Assembly: GCA_003963455.1 (NCBI GenBank)
Contig: RXJA01000108.1
Location: 1-64,000 of the forward strand
DNA from: Hyphomicrobiales bacterium
GTDB taxonomy: Bacteria > Pseudomonadota > Alphaproteobacteria > Rhizobiales > Rhizobiaceae
Direction: 5' to 3'
Length of the DNA stretch: 64,000 nt
Shown here piece by piece: positions 34,987 to 42,960 of the stretch. The position numbers and the translations under genes were made by a program. Under the pieces are notes generated by a model. That model did no database searches. It was given only the letters and a program-made list of their open reading frames with translations, and was not told the origin of the DNA. Numbering within the stretch: the stretch's first letter is position 1; each line of letters starts with the position of its first letter.

Positions 34987-35385
34987 ATGCGGTTGAGTTC
35001 CTTTGCCGGGGCACACCGCCTGCATGCGGCGGGCGATTCCCATTCGCGCGAGGTCCTTTTTCATCTCATCGGATGCGCTGTCGAGCTGTCGCTGAAATCC
35101 TACCTGCATTTCCGGGGCTGGAACGACGATCGGTGCCGCGATGAGGTTCGGCACGATTTGGTCAAGGCATTGGCCGCCGCGGAACGGCTCGGACTTCATC
35201 GACGTCACCCGGACGTGCGGATGCTGACGCGGATCTTGGCGCCCTACTATCGCTGTCTTCGCATCCGCGAGTTGACGAGGCTCGAGCCGACGCCATTGTC
35301 GTCCGAACGGGCGCTGCGGGCGGCCGAAGGACTGCTTGACGATGTCCTGGCCGCCGTGGCGGAGCGTCCCCGTCCCAAGGGCTGA
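34987..35385 (+). CDS. HEPN-like small protein
   Basis: The frame has 132 codons from ATG 34987 with GGGGGAAA upstream. The helical pattern SREVLFHLIGCAVELSLKSY followed by RHDLVKALAAAERLGL resembles the HEPN-like fold (a helix with AxE-LxLK, then a HDL helix). The usual RxxxxxH nuclease motif is not evident. It lies 130 bp after ardC, and its stop is about 95 bp before the leader of the ParB-like gene. The function is unknown; HEPN proteins are often toxins or RNases on mobile elements. Confidence 0.55.
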   Translation: MRLSSFAGAHRLHAAGDSHSREVLFHLIGCAVELSLKSYLHFRGWNDDRCRDEVRHDLVKALAAAERLGLHRRHPDVRMLTRILAPYYRCLRIRELTRLEPTPLSSERALRAAEGLLDDVLAAVAERPRPKG

Positions 35386-35480
35386 TCGGATGCCAGTGTC
35401 TGTAGCGCACGGGCCGCCGACCCTCCCTTCTCATTCCCCTCGGCCTTCGCTTTCGCCGCCGCGAGAGGAAGAGGGTCGAG

Positions 35481-35546
35481 GGGATTTTCGTGACGGGTTG
35501 GAGGCCGGGAGAGAGGCTTTCGGCCGCCCGTCGCGGAGAAAATCCC
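35481..35546 (+). ncRNA. structured leader RNA of parB-like gene (AGAGG-loop element, copy B)
   Basis: Outer stem GGGATTTTC/GAAAATCCC (35481-35489 with 35538-35546), middle stem GTGACGGG/CCCGTCGC (35490-35497 with 35527-35534), bulged G 35526, inner stem GGCCGGGAG/CTTTCGGCC (35503-35511 with 35517-35525) and loop AGAGG (35512-35516). GGAG (35535-35538) again lies between the 3' arms, 9 nt before ATG 35548. The outer and inner stems differ in sequence from copy A yet keep pairing. Confidence 0.75.
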
Positions 35547-35547
35547 G

Positions 35548-37683
35548 ATGGCTACTGCCGTTCAGAAGATCACCCTGTCGTCCTCGCGCGACATCCCCTT
35601 CAACAAGCTGGTGCTCAGCCAGTCGAATGTCCGGCGCGTGAAGGCCGGCGTCTCGATCGAGGAGTTGGCCGAGGACATTGCCCGGCGCGGCCTGCTTCAG
35701 GGCCTCAACGTCCGCCCCGTGCTCGACGCCGAAGGCAAGGAAACCGGCATGTTCGAGATCCCGGCCGGCGGCCGCCGCTACCGCGCGCTCGAACGGTTGG
35801 TCAAGCAGAAGCGCCTGGCCAAGAACGCGCCCGTGCCCTGTGTCGTGCGCGATGCCGCGACCGACATCCTCGCTGAAGACGATTCGCTTGCCGAGAACGT
35901 CCAGCGGGCGCCGCTTCATCCCCTCGACCAGTTCCGCGCGTTCCAGGCGATGCGCGAGAAAGGGCGCTCCGAGGAGGACATTGCAGCAGCCTTCTTCACC
36001 TCGGCCAATGTGGTGAAGCAGCGCCTGCGGCTCGCCAGCGTCTCGCCGAAGCTGCTCGATCTCTATGCTGAGGATGGCATTTCTCTCGAGCAGTTGATGG
36101 CCTTCACCGTCAGCTCCGATCATGCCCGCCAGGAGCAGGTTTGGGAGACGATCTCCGGCTCATGGTCGAAGGAGCCCTATCAGATCCGCCGCATGCTGAC
36201 GGAATCGACGGTGCGCGCCTCCGACAAGCGCGCCGTCTTCGTCGGCATCGACGCCTATGAGGCGGCAGGCGGCATCGTCCTGCGCGACCTGTTCCAGTCC
36301 GACGATGGCGGCTGGCTGCAGGATGCGGCGCTGCTCGACCGGCTGGCCGCCGAGAAGCTGAAGGTCATGGCCGACGAGATCGCCAATGAAGGCTGGAAGT
36401 GGATCGAGGTCGCCGTCAGCTTCCCCTATGGTGTGACACATGGCCTGCGCGAACTGGAAGGCACGCCGATCGATCGCACGACCGAGGAACAGGCGACGCT
36501 CGATGCCCTGCGTGCCGAGTATGACAAGCTCCAGGCCGAATATGAGGATGCGGACGAGCTGCCGGAAGAGGTCGATGAGCGCCTGGGCGAGATCGAGACC
36601 GCGACCGACGCGCTCGAAACCCGTCACGTCCGCTACGATCCGGCCGACATCGCACGCGCCGGCGTTTTCGTCAGCATCGATTCCGATGGCTCGCTGCTCG
36701 TCGACCGCGGCTATGTGAAGCCCGAGGACGAGGCTCCGGCCACCGATGGCGGCGAGGATGGTGACGGGAAGACGGCGGGCGATCCCGACGGGGACGGTTC
36801 CAGCCAGCGCACGATCATTAGCATCGGCGGACAGCCCATCGAGGCGGATGACGAGGAGGAAGACGCCATCAAGCCCCTGCCGGACCGTCTCGTGATGGAG
36901 CTGACCGCTGAGCGCACGCTGGCGCTCAGGGACAAGCTTGCGGGCGACGCGGCGACCGCCTTCCTGGCCGTGCTGCACAAGTTCTGCCGCGACGTCTTCT
37001 CGCGCTACAGCGCCCACGGCGTCGCGATGGAAGTCGCGGTACGCGGCACGGTGTTTCAGGCGCAGTCGCCGGAACTGCGGGACACGCCCTATGCGCGTGC
37101 GATCGAGGCGCGCCACAAGGATTGGGAAGCACGCCTGCCGGCTAACGTCGCCGACCTCTGGGATGCGCTCGCCGCGCTTGCCGGCACTGAGCAGGCCGAA
37201 CTGTTCGCCCATTGCGCATCGTTCGGCGTCAACGCGCTCTATGAGCGGGCCGACCGCTATGGTTGCGGCGCGATCTCCGCGCATGGGGTCCAGTTGCGCC
37301 TTGCCGAGGCCGATCACCTTGCCCGCGCCACCGGCCTCGACATGGCCGTGGCGGGCTGGCGTCCAACCGTCGGCAATTATCTCGGTCGCGTCACCAAGGC
37401 GCGCATCCTCGAAGCCGTGCGCGAAGGCGCGGGTGAACGGGCCGCGCAGCTCATCGACCATCTGAAGAAGGGCGATATGGCGAAGGAAGCCGAGCGGCTG
37501 CTCGCCGACACCGGCTGGCTGCCCGAGCCGCTGCGCCTTGCCGGTGCCGAGCTGGCTCCTGACCTGGCGACGACGGAGGGAGAAACCGAGGCGTTGCCGG
37601 ACTTTCTCGCCGACGATGACGACGAGTCTTCCACCAACGCTGACGGCGAGGATGACCCGGCCCGCATGATCGCTGCGGAATAG
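35548..37683 (+). CDS. ParB/Spo0J-like protein, 711 aa plasmid type
   Basis: The N-terminal ParB domain includes SNVRRVKAGVSIEELAEDIA, the GLLQGLNVRPV strand, PAGGRRYRALERL and EDDSLAENVQRAPLHPLDQF. An HTH region follows (SEEDIAAAFFTSANVVKQRLRLA). The 500-residue C-terminal part, with an acidic linker (about 390-440), is typical of the KorB-like ParB of alphaproteobacterial plasmids and ICEs that stand alone without ParA. It shares this plan with the 557-residue protein at 6285 but is longer. Its start is fixed by the leader stem, which ends one base before ATG. It may act in maintenance or as a methyltransferase-associated regulator. Confidence 0.88.
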   Translation: MATAVQKITLSSSRDIPFNKLVLSQSNVRRVKAGVSIEELAEDIARRGLLQGLNVRPVLDAEGKETGMFEIPAGGRRYRALERLVKQKRLAKNAPVPCVVRDAATDILAEDDSLAENVQRAPLHPLDQFRAFQAMREKGRSEEDIAAAFFTSANVVKQRLRLASVSPKLLDLYAEDGISLEQLMAFTVSSDHARQEQVWETISGSWSKEPYQIRRMLTESTVRASDKRAVFVGIDAYEAAGGIVLRDLFQSDDGGWLQDAALLDRLAAEKLKVMADEIANEGWKWIEVAVSFPYGVTHGLRELEGTPIDRTTEEQATLDALRAEYDKLQAEYEDADELPEEVDERLGEIETATDALETRHVRYDPADIARAGVFVSIDSDGSLLVDRGYVKPEDEAPATDGGEDGDGKTAGDPDGDGSSQRTIISIGGQPIEADDEEEDAIKPLPDRLVMELTAERTLALRDKLAGDAATAFLAVLHKFCRDVFSRYSAHGVAMEVAVRGTVFQAQSPELRDTPYARAIEARHKDWEARLPANVADLWDALAALAGTEQAELFAHCASFGVNALYERADRYGCGAISAHGVQLRLAEADHLARATGLDMAVAGWRPTVGNYLGRVTKARILEAVREGAGERAAQLIDHLKKGDMAKEAERLLADTGWLPEPLRLAGAELAPDLATTEGETEALPDFLADDDDESSTNADGEDDPARMIAAE

Positions 37684-37741
37684 CCGAACTAGGCGGGGCG
37701 GCCCTGGCCGCCTCGCATCCCTTCACCCCATCCGCTTATCC

Positions 37742-37777
37742 GAGCCCGGCCCCCCACAACGGGGAACAGCCGGGCTC
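37742..37777 (+). terminator. GC-rich hairpin after ParB-like gene
   Basis: GAGCCCGGC and GCCGGGCTC arms (9 bp) enclose an inner CCCC...GGGG pairing; ctctcgttt follows. It lies 58 bp after the ParB-like stop and in front of the next gene. Confidence 0.55.
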
Positions 37778-37798
37778 CTCTCGTTTCAGGAGCCTGAC

Positions 37799-38236
37799 AT
37801 GGCCGACTATTTCACTCATTTCTCATGCCTGCTCGATGTCGGCACGCCGCAGAACGCGGCCCGCGCACTCGACCTCTACAACAGGCTGTCCGAAGCGGCG
37901 GAAGACCCGCCGTCCGACGGCTTCCTGCTTTCGATCCAGCCCGAACATGGCGGCAGGCGGCTCTGGATCCGCGATGACGTGACCGGCGGCCCGCAGCGCG
38001 TCATCGACTTCGTGCTGCTCTGCGCGAAAACCTTCGGCCTCACCGGCTGCTGGGGTTTCCAATATGCGTTATGCCGAATTCGGCATAAGGCGTATTATGC
38101 CAGTGCTAGGATTATGCCGCATGGCCACGGCCTGGGCGTGGTAGTGTTAACCGTGGCCATGCGACTATTCGGCATAATCAGAGCGACTCGAGGAAGGCCA
38201 GCAACTTATCGTCCGGGCGATATCTACCCGATCTGA
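37799..38236 (+). pseudogene. plasmid hypothetical gene truncated by RIT element
   Basis: The start ATG follows TTTCAGGAGCCTGAC. The first 89 codons (FTHFSCLLDVGTPQNAARAL, a SDGFLLSIQPEHGG patch, LCAKTFGLTGCWGFQYA) look like a conserved plasmid protein downstream of parB-like genes. From about 38066 the frame enters palindromic DNA of the RIT left end and the remaining 56 codons are unrelated. The missing 3' part is not seen after the RIT block, so a deletion accompanied or followed insertion. Confidence 0.7.
38069..38178. repeat. nested palindromes at RIT element end
   Basis: A perfect 20-bp palindrome TTATGCCGAATTCGGCATAA (38069-38088) is followed by TTATGCC copies at 38095 and 38112. ATTATGCCG at 38111-38119 pairs with CGGCATAAT at 38170-38178, and within that CATGGCCACGG (38120-38130) pairs with CCGTGGCCATG (38151-38161). 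It directly abuts the 3' end of the recombinase pair and marks one end of the element. Confidence 0.8.
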
Positions 38237-39170
38237 CACCCGGTGCTGTCACTTGCCGCAGAGCATTTTCTTTCAGCCGCATATCGGCATGGATGTAGAT
38301 CTGAGTTGTTTCCACGGATTCATGGCCCAGCCAAAGCGCGATGACTGCCTGATCGACACCACTATGTAAAAGTTCCATCGCGGTGCTGTGGCGAAGGGTG
38401 TGCGGCGTGACGCGTTTTCCCACAAGGCTCGGGCAGGTCTGCGCAGCCGACGTGCAGTATTTTCGGACCAGATGTTCGAGCGCATCGCGACTGAGACGAT
38501 CACCACGGATCGAGGGGAACAGCGGACCGGCACTTTCCTTACGATCACGGATCCAGGACTGGATCAGTCTGGCCGTGTCCCGGCGCAATGGCGTTCGGCG
38601 GTCTTTGCGGCCTTTCCCCAAGCATTTGACATGGGCACCGGTACCAAGCACGATATCTCCGCAGTTCAGGTTGACCAGTTCCGAAGCCCGCAAGCCGGTC
38701 TGAAGGGCAAGGAGCAGCAGCGCATGATCCCGTCGCCCGACCCAGGTGCTGCGATCAGGTGCGCCAAGCAGCGCGGCGATTTCCTCGGCATCCAGGAAGG
38801 TCACGGCCCTTTTCACTTGACGCTTGTTCGGCATGGCTAGGATGCGCTGGCAATGATGCAGCCAAGCCGGCTCGGTCATCGCGACATATCGGAAGAATGA
38901 CCGGATCGCGGCGAGCCGGGCGTTTCGGGATCTGATTGTGTTGCCGCGAGACACTTCGACGTGGCTGAGGAAGTCCGCCACTATGTCGGCATCGATGTCG
39001 GCAATCTCCAGCTTCGTCGGGGTCTTGCCGCTGCGAGCCCCGACATAGCGGATCAGCAGGCGGAAGGTGTCGCGATACGCTGCGATGGTATGACGGCTAG
39101 CTTCCATCTGGACGCACAAGCGATCGGTGAAGAAGCGCTGCACCAAGGCAGGGAATGTAGCGGCGCTCAT
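38178..39170 (-). CDS. RIT-type tyrosine recombinase (RitC-like)
   Basis: The protein has 330 residues. An N-terminal SAM-like domain (TIAAYRDTFRLLIRYV, then LAAIRSFFRYVA) precedes a catalytic domain with Arg in TGLRASELVNL, HTLRHSTAMELL (His-x-x-Arg), LGHESVETTQIYIH with the Tyr nucleophile. The recombinase overlaps its upstream partner by ATGA (39167-39170), the arrangement of recombinase-in-trio elements where three overlapping recombinase genes are flanked by inverted repeats. The N-terminus resembles the third gene of such trios. Confidence 0.85.
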   Translation of the reverse strand: MSAATFPALVQRFFTDRLCVQMEASRHTIAAYRDTFRLLIRYVGARSGKTPTKLEIADIDADIVADFLSHVEVSRGNTIRSRNARLAAIRSFFRYVAMTEPAWLHHCQRILAMPNKRQVKRAVTFLDAEEIAALLGAPDRSTWVGRRDHALLLLALQTGLRASELVNLNCGDIVLGTGAHVKCLGKGRKDRRTPLRRDTARLIQSWIRDRKESAGPLFPSIRGDRLSRDALEHLVRKYCTSAAQTCPSLVGKRVTPHTLRHSTAMELLHSGVDQAVIALWLGHESVETTQIYIHADMRLKENALRQVTAPGVRSGRYRPDDKLLAFLESL

Positions 39171-40138
39171 TGCGAGTTCTCCGCTGCCGAACCGTCACTG
39201 ACCCGTGCAGAAGCCAGTTCCAAAAGCTCGGGGACGGCCTGAAGATACCAGTAGGTGTCCCTGAGCCCCTCATGACCAAGGTAGGTCGTCAATTTGTGCA
39301 TTTCGCGCGCAGCGTCATGTCCAGCGCTATACCATCCGGTGATCGTCCTGACGGCAAAAGTATGGCGAAGGTCGTGGATGCGTGGAGGGCTGCCGGGCAT
39401 CGGCTTCGACCATGTGCCGCGCAGTCCGACACTCTGACAGACCCGGACGAAGTTTGCTCGCGCCCAGCAATAGTTAGGCCGCGCACCCTTACAATTCACG
39501 AAGAGCGGTTCCGAGTGTCGCTCAAGCAGCCGGTCCCGCTCGGAGCAATAGTGCGTCAGTCGATCTGAGACATCCGGATCAATCGGAAGGAGCCGTTCCT
39601 TGCCGTTTTTGCCATTGCGGACATGCAAAATCTGCTGTCCGGCATCAAAATCCGCCGTGTCGAGAGCCAAGGCTTCCGCAATGCGCATCCCCGTCACGGC
39701 GACAAGACCATAGAGCATCGCGCAGGTCAGGCCGCGCATCCCGTAGATAGACGGCAACTCCCGTGCCGCCCTGATGATCTGCGCGACTTCGGCATCGCTA
39801 TAGATATATGGCGCAGGTCGCGTGACTCTGCCCGGAACGAAGCCGCGCGGCGGCGGGTCCTCGTGACGCTCATCCATGCTGTGTAGCCATACGGCGAACA
39901 GGCGAATGGCAGTGAACCTACTCGCCTTGGTTCCACCGCAGGCGGGCCGCTGGCTTTTCATCCAGTCGAGGATCAGTTCCCGCGTAACAACGCCTTTTCC
40001 GGCCTGGTCCACGAAGGTGGCAAAGCTGCGCAACCGCAACTCCTCGGTCCTCAGCTTGGCGCCAAACATTCGGCGGAGATGGAGATATCGATCAAGGTCT
40101 ATGGTGATCGGCGTGGCCAGATCCATCCTTTCCGGCAT
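39167..40138 (-). CDS. RIT-type tyrosine recombinase (RitB-like)
   Basis: The protein has 323 residues from ATG 40138 (or 319 from ATG 40126). It has VTGMRIAEALALDTADF (Arg), PPRIHDLRHTFAV (His-x-x-Arg), LGHEGLRDTYWYL (His and Tyr), so the catalytic set is complete. The N-terminal phrase ITIDLDRYLHLRRMFGAKLR is typical of the second recombinase of RIT elements. The first recombinase that should lie upstream (40.1-41.4 kb) is absent; backbone DNA resumes there. The element is therefore a truncated trio. Confidence 0.82.
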   Translation of the reverse strand: MPERMDLATPITIDLDRYLHLRRMFGAKLRTEELRLRSFATFVDQAGKGVVTRELILDWMKSQRPACGGTKASRFTAIRLFAVWLHSMDERHEDPPPRGFVPGRVTRPAPYIYSDAEVAQIIRAARELPSIYGMRGLTCAMLYGLVAVTGMRIAEALALDTADFDAGQQILHVRNGKNGKERLLPIDPDVSDRLTHYCSERDRLLERHSEPLFVNCKGARPNYCWARANFVRVCQSVGLRGTWSKPMPGSPPRIHDLRHTFAVRTITGWYSAGHDAAREMHKLTTYLGHEGLRDTYWYLQAVPELLELASARVSDGSAAENSQ

Positions 40139-40204
40139 CGCCAACCCGGCCCGCACCCTGTCGGCCCGCCCCTCGGGTTTGCTGCGGTCTGCGCCCCCGG
40201 CGGT

Positions 40205-40340
40205 CCGCTTCAAGACCAAGCCGCAAGCGGCCGGAGCCCGCCGATCTCGACAAGGCCCGGCCGCGGCCTGCGCAGGGCTGGAGCCCCGCTTGTCCGCAAC
40301 CGGACCTCGCTCGCCTGGCGGCCCCCGGGTCTTGAAGCGG
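40205..40340. repeat. 13-bp inverted repeat spanning leader of 40434 gene
   Basis: CCGCTTCAAGACC (40205-40217) and GGTCTTGAAGCGG (40328-40340) are perfect complements 110 bp apart, enclosing GC-rich DNA with smaller dyads. It could be a large leader hairpin or a recombination scar next to the truncated RIT element. Confidence 0.5.
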
Positions 40341-40433
40341 CCCTCGTGCCGGCGGCGCCGGGCGACCGCACCCGAAGGGGGTCCGGCAGGGGCCGGATCG
40401 ACCCCGACGGCGCAACCAGGAAAGGACACTCCC

Positions 40434-41021
40434 ATGACCAAGACCGCTCGCGCATCCCGCCCCAGCGCCCGCGTTGTCCAGCTTCGCCGCGGCACCACGG
40501 TCGAAATGATCCGGCTCGTCTGCCCCGACGCAGCGCAGGCCACCCGCATCGCCGAGAGCTTCGGTCTCACCATCCTCGACAGTGACGGCATCCGCGATCT
40601 GCATCAGCGGCTCATCACCGAGACTGCGGACGTGCTCGGCGAGGGCCTCAGCGAACGCGCCATGCAGATCCACCTGCAGCGAATCGTCGGCTCCTATGTC
40701 GGCTCCGCCCACGGCGCCGGGCAGTTCTACAGCCGGGCCGTGACCGACGCCCGCGAGGCGACGGCGCGATTGGCCAACGACGCCCGCGACGAGGACCTCG
40801 ACGGACCCGTCGGCTTCGACTCCGCGGCCCAGCGCAAGCGCGAGTTCGCCGCCGAAGTCGGGGTGCAGGCGCACGCCCTGCGCATGGCGGCCGAAGGCGC
40901 GATCGCCGCTTACGAGCACGTCGTCGGCGAGAGCTGGAAGCCGTTCGAGCGCCATCCCGAGCATCCCGGCGAGACCGTCAGCCGCAAGGCGGCAGAGGTC
41001 CAGATGGCGGCATTCGAGTGA
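40434..41021 (+). CDS. conserved hypothetical plasmid protein
   Basis: The protein has 195 residues. ATG 40434 follows AGGAAAGG; the open frame upstream to 39876 crosses the recombinase gene and is not coding. It is largely helical with many Ala/Arg/Glu and no membrane segment or recognised motif; EDLDGPVGFDS and the AAEGAIAAYEHVVGESWKPF stretch look conserved in type. A strong rho-independent terminator follows 8 bp after the stop. Confidence 0.65.
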   Translation: MTKTARASRPSARVVQLRRGTTVEMIRLVCPDAAQATRIAESFGLTILDSDGIRDLHQRLITETADVLGEGLSERAMQIHLQRIVGSYVGSAHGAGQFYSRAVTDAREATARLANDARDEDLDGPVGFDSAAQRKREFAAEVGVQAHALRMAAEGAIAAYEHVVGESWKPFERHPEHPGETVSRKAAEVQMAAFE

Positions 41022-41028
41022 TGCCGCC

Positions 41029-41051
41029 GGCGGGGCTTCGGCCCCGCCTTT
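41029..41051 (+). terminator. rho-independent terminator
   Basis: GGCGGGGC-TTCG-GCCCCGCC followed by TTTCTT: an 8-bp GC stem with a stable UUCG tetraloop and a U-run, immediately downstream of the 40434 gene. Confidence 0.85.
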
Positions 41052-41072
41052 CTTCCTCTCCGACCAATTCCG

Positions 41073-41098
41073 GCCGGTCCTTCGGGACCGGCTTTTTT
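41073..41098 (+). terminator. second rho-independent terminator
   Basis: GCCGGTCC-TTCG-GGACCGGC followed by six T. Together with the hairpin at 41029 it forms a tandem terminator that isolates the next ardC unit. Confidence 0.88.
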
Positions 41099-41147
41099 CA
41101 TGTCGCGCAGCGCGGACGCGAAAAGAAGGCAGGAGAAGGAGAGATGC

Positions 41148-41165
41148 GGGCGGCGATCGCCGCCC
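41148..41165. repeat. 18-bp perfect palindrome
   Basis: GGGCGGCGATCGCCGCCC lies between the tandem terminators and the second ardC gene, 195 bp upstream of its start. It could be an operator or a long-range leader hairpin. Confidence 0.45.
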
Positions 41166-41321
41166 GTCTCGGCTTTCGGTCCATGCTCCGGCCTGCGCGG
41201 CAGCGCAACGGCGTGGCCGTCCTCCACTGACGTTCCGGTCCGGCGCGTCGCCAGTCATCTCGCTCATGAACCTCAACCGGATGCGCGGCCGTGCGGGCCT
41301 CCGCGGCGGACCGCCGTGACG

Positions 41322-41351
41322 GGCCGCGATCGGCGCGGCCTCCAACGGAGG
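41322..41351 (+). promoter_or_regulatory. overlapping alternative hairpins at ardC ribosome-binding site
   Basis: GGCCGCG-ATCGG-CGCGGCC (41322-41340) and CCTCC-aac-GGAGG (41339-41351) share bases 41339-41340, so both cannot form completely. The second one buries the Shine-Dalgarno GGAGG located 8 nt before ATG 41360. This suggests translational control. Confidence 0.5.
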
Positions 41352-41359
41352 TTCGGATC

Positions 41360-42286
41360 ATGACTGGTAAGCAAACAAAGTCCCGCGTCGACATCTATGC
41401 GCGGATCACAGATCGCATCGTCGCCGACCTGGAACGCGGTGTTCGCCCGTGGATTCAGCCGTGGAGCGCTGCGAATGGCGCCGGACGCATCACGCGGCCC
41501 CTGCGCCACAACGGCCTGCCCTATCAGGGCATCAATGTCGTGCTGCTCTGGTCGGAGGCCGTGGCGCGGGGCTTCGCCTCGCCGATCTGGATGACGTTCA
41601 AGCAGGCCCTTGAGCTCGGCGGCAATGTCCGCAAGGGTGAGACCGGCACGACCGTCGTCTATGCCAATCGGCTCACGAGAACGGAGACCGACGAGCATGG
41701 CGACGAGGTGGAGCGCGCGATTCCGTTCCTGCGCGCTTATTCGGTCTTCTGCGTCGACCAGATCGACGGCTTGCCGGAGCACTTATACGCCCGGCCGGCG
41801 GCGCCCGCAGCGGCGGCGCAGCGCATCGCCCATGCCGACGCATTCTTTGCCAACACCGGCGCCGTCATCCGGCACGGCGGCGACAGGGCGTTCTTCGCGC
41901 CGTTGCTCGATCTCATTCAGATGCCGCCCTTCGAGTCGTTCCGCGACCCGGAGAGCTATTACGCCACGCTGGCGCATGAGACCGTGCATTGGGCTGGCGC
42001 GGAGCATCGGCTCAACCGCGATCTCTCGCGCTATCACAGCGATCGCAGCGAACGCGCCCGCGAGGAGCTGATCGCCGATCTGGGCGCTTGTTTCGTCAGC
42101 GCCGATCTAGGAATCGTCCCCGAGCTCGAGCCGCGCGCCGACCATGCGAGCTACCTCGCATCCTGGCTCGCGGTCCTCGCCAACGACAAGCGCTTCATCT
42201 TCTCGGCCGCCGCGCACGCGCAGCGGGCCTGCGCCTATCTGCATGGTCTGCAGCCGCAGGCGGAGACTGTGCCGGAGGCGGCTTGA
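41360..42286 (+). CDS. ardC: ArdC-type antirestriction / zincin-like protein, second copy
   Basis: The protein has 308 residues from ATG 41360 (GGAGG 8 nt upstream). The ssDNA-binding N-terminal domain (DIYARITDRIVADLERGVRPW, then YQGINVVLLW, LGGNVRKGETGTTVVYAN) and the zincin motif HETVH (about 206-210) are intact. It differs clearly from the 33895 protein, so the two are old paralogues or came with different elements. It protects plasmid DNA on entry. It is separated from the upstream gene by two terminators. Confidence 0.9.
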   Translation: MTGKQTKSRVDIYARITDRIVADLERGVRPWIQPWSAANGAGRITRPLRHNGLPYQGINVVLLWSEAVARGFASPIWMTFKQALELGGNVRKGETGTTVVYANRLTRTETDEHGDEVERAIPFLRAYSVFCVDQIDGLPEHLYARPAAPAAAAQRIAHADAFFANTGAVIRHGGDRAFFAPLLDLIQMPPFESFRDPESYYATLAHETVHWAGAEHRLNRDLSRYHSDRSERAREELIADLGACFVSADLGIVPELEPRADHASYLASWLAVLANDKRFIFSAAAHAQRACAYLHGLQPQAETVPEAA

Positions 42287-42364
42287 TGCTCTCCGCTCCG
42301 GCCTTTGACGGGGGCTGGCATTCGTCATTCAATTGCATTACATTTCCTTGGAAAGGAGGCGATC

Positions 42365-42670
42365 ATGGCCACAAATGCGCTTGTTCAGACCCGAATCGAC
42401 GCTGACGTACGGGACCGCGCGTCCGCCGTGCTCGAGGGCATAGGGCTCACGGTGTCGGACGCCGTGCGCATCCTGCTCACCCGAACCGCCAATGAAGGCG
42501 CGCTTCCGCTGGAACTCGTCACCAACAGCGAGGCGCATGACGCCTGGTTCCGGACGAAGGTGCAAGAGGCGCTGCAGGATACGCGCCCCGACGTGCCTGA
42601 CGAGCAGGCCGAGACGCATTTCGCCGCTCGCCGCGCGGACGCCCGGCGCAAGGCCGCCGGCGGATCGTGA
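42365..42670 (+). CDS. RelB/DinJ-family antitoxin
   Basis: The protein has 101 residues. ATG 42365 follows GAAAGGAGG. The N-terminal ribbon-helix-helix (ALVQTRIDADVRDRASAVLE, then GLTVSDAVRILLTRTANEG) is the RelB/DinJ DNA-binding fold. The C-terminus is a toxin-wrapping helix. The stop overlaps the toxin start as GTGA. The AT-rich stretch upstream (about 42325-42352) probably holds the autoregulated promoter. Confidence 0.92.
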   Translation: MATNALVQTRIDADVRDRASAVLEGIGLTVSDAVRILLTRTANEGALPLELVTNSEAHDAWFRTKVQEALQDTRPDVPDEQAETHFAARRADARRKAAGGS

Positions 42671-42960
42671 AACTCGTCTGGTCGGCCTTCGCGCTCGCCG
42701 ATCGCGACGGCATCTTCACCCATATCGAAGCGGACAATCCGCGCGCGGCGATCGCCGTCGACGAGCGGATCGCCACCGCAGCGCGCCGCTTGGTCGACTT
42801 TCCGGAGAGCGGCCGTCCCGGCCGCGTCGCCGGCACGCGCGAGCTCGTCATCACCGGCACGCCCTATGTGGCAGCCTACGCCGTGACCGCTGAGACGATC
42901 CGAATTCTGCGCGTCCTGCACGGCGCCCAAAGATGGCCGGATGAGCTGCCGCAAGGCTGA
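42667..42960 (+). CDS. RelE/ParE-family toxin
   Basis: The protein has 97 residues, GTG start coupled to the antitoxin. It shows the ParE/RelE fold: LVWSAFALADRDGIFTHIE, then FPESGRPGRVAGTRELVI and the C-terminal IRILRVLHGAQRWP, the usual RVLHGAQ(R/K)WP ending. ParE-type members block gyrase, RelE-type ones cleave mRNA; the sequence does not settle which. It is a plasmid addiction module. Confidence 0.92.
   Translation: MKLVWSAFALADRDGIFTHIEADNPRAAIAVDERIATAARRLVDFPESGRPGRVAGTRELVITGTPYVAAYAVTAETIRILRVLHGAQRWPDELPQG

Noticed and set aside
38961..39242. small plus-strand frames within the recombinase pair
   Set aside because: Antisense to catalytic domains of intact tyrosine recombinases; no ribosome-binding sites.
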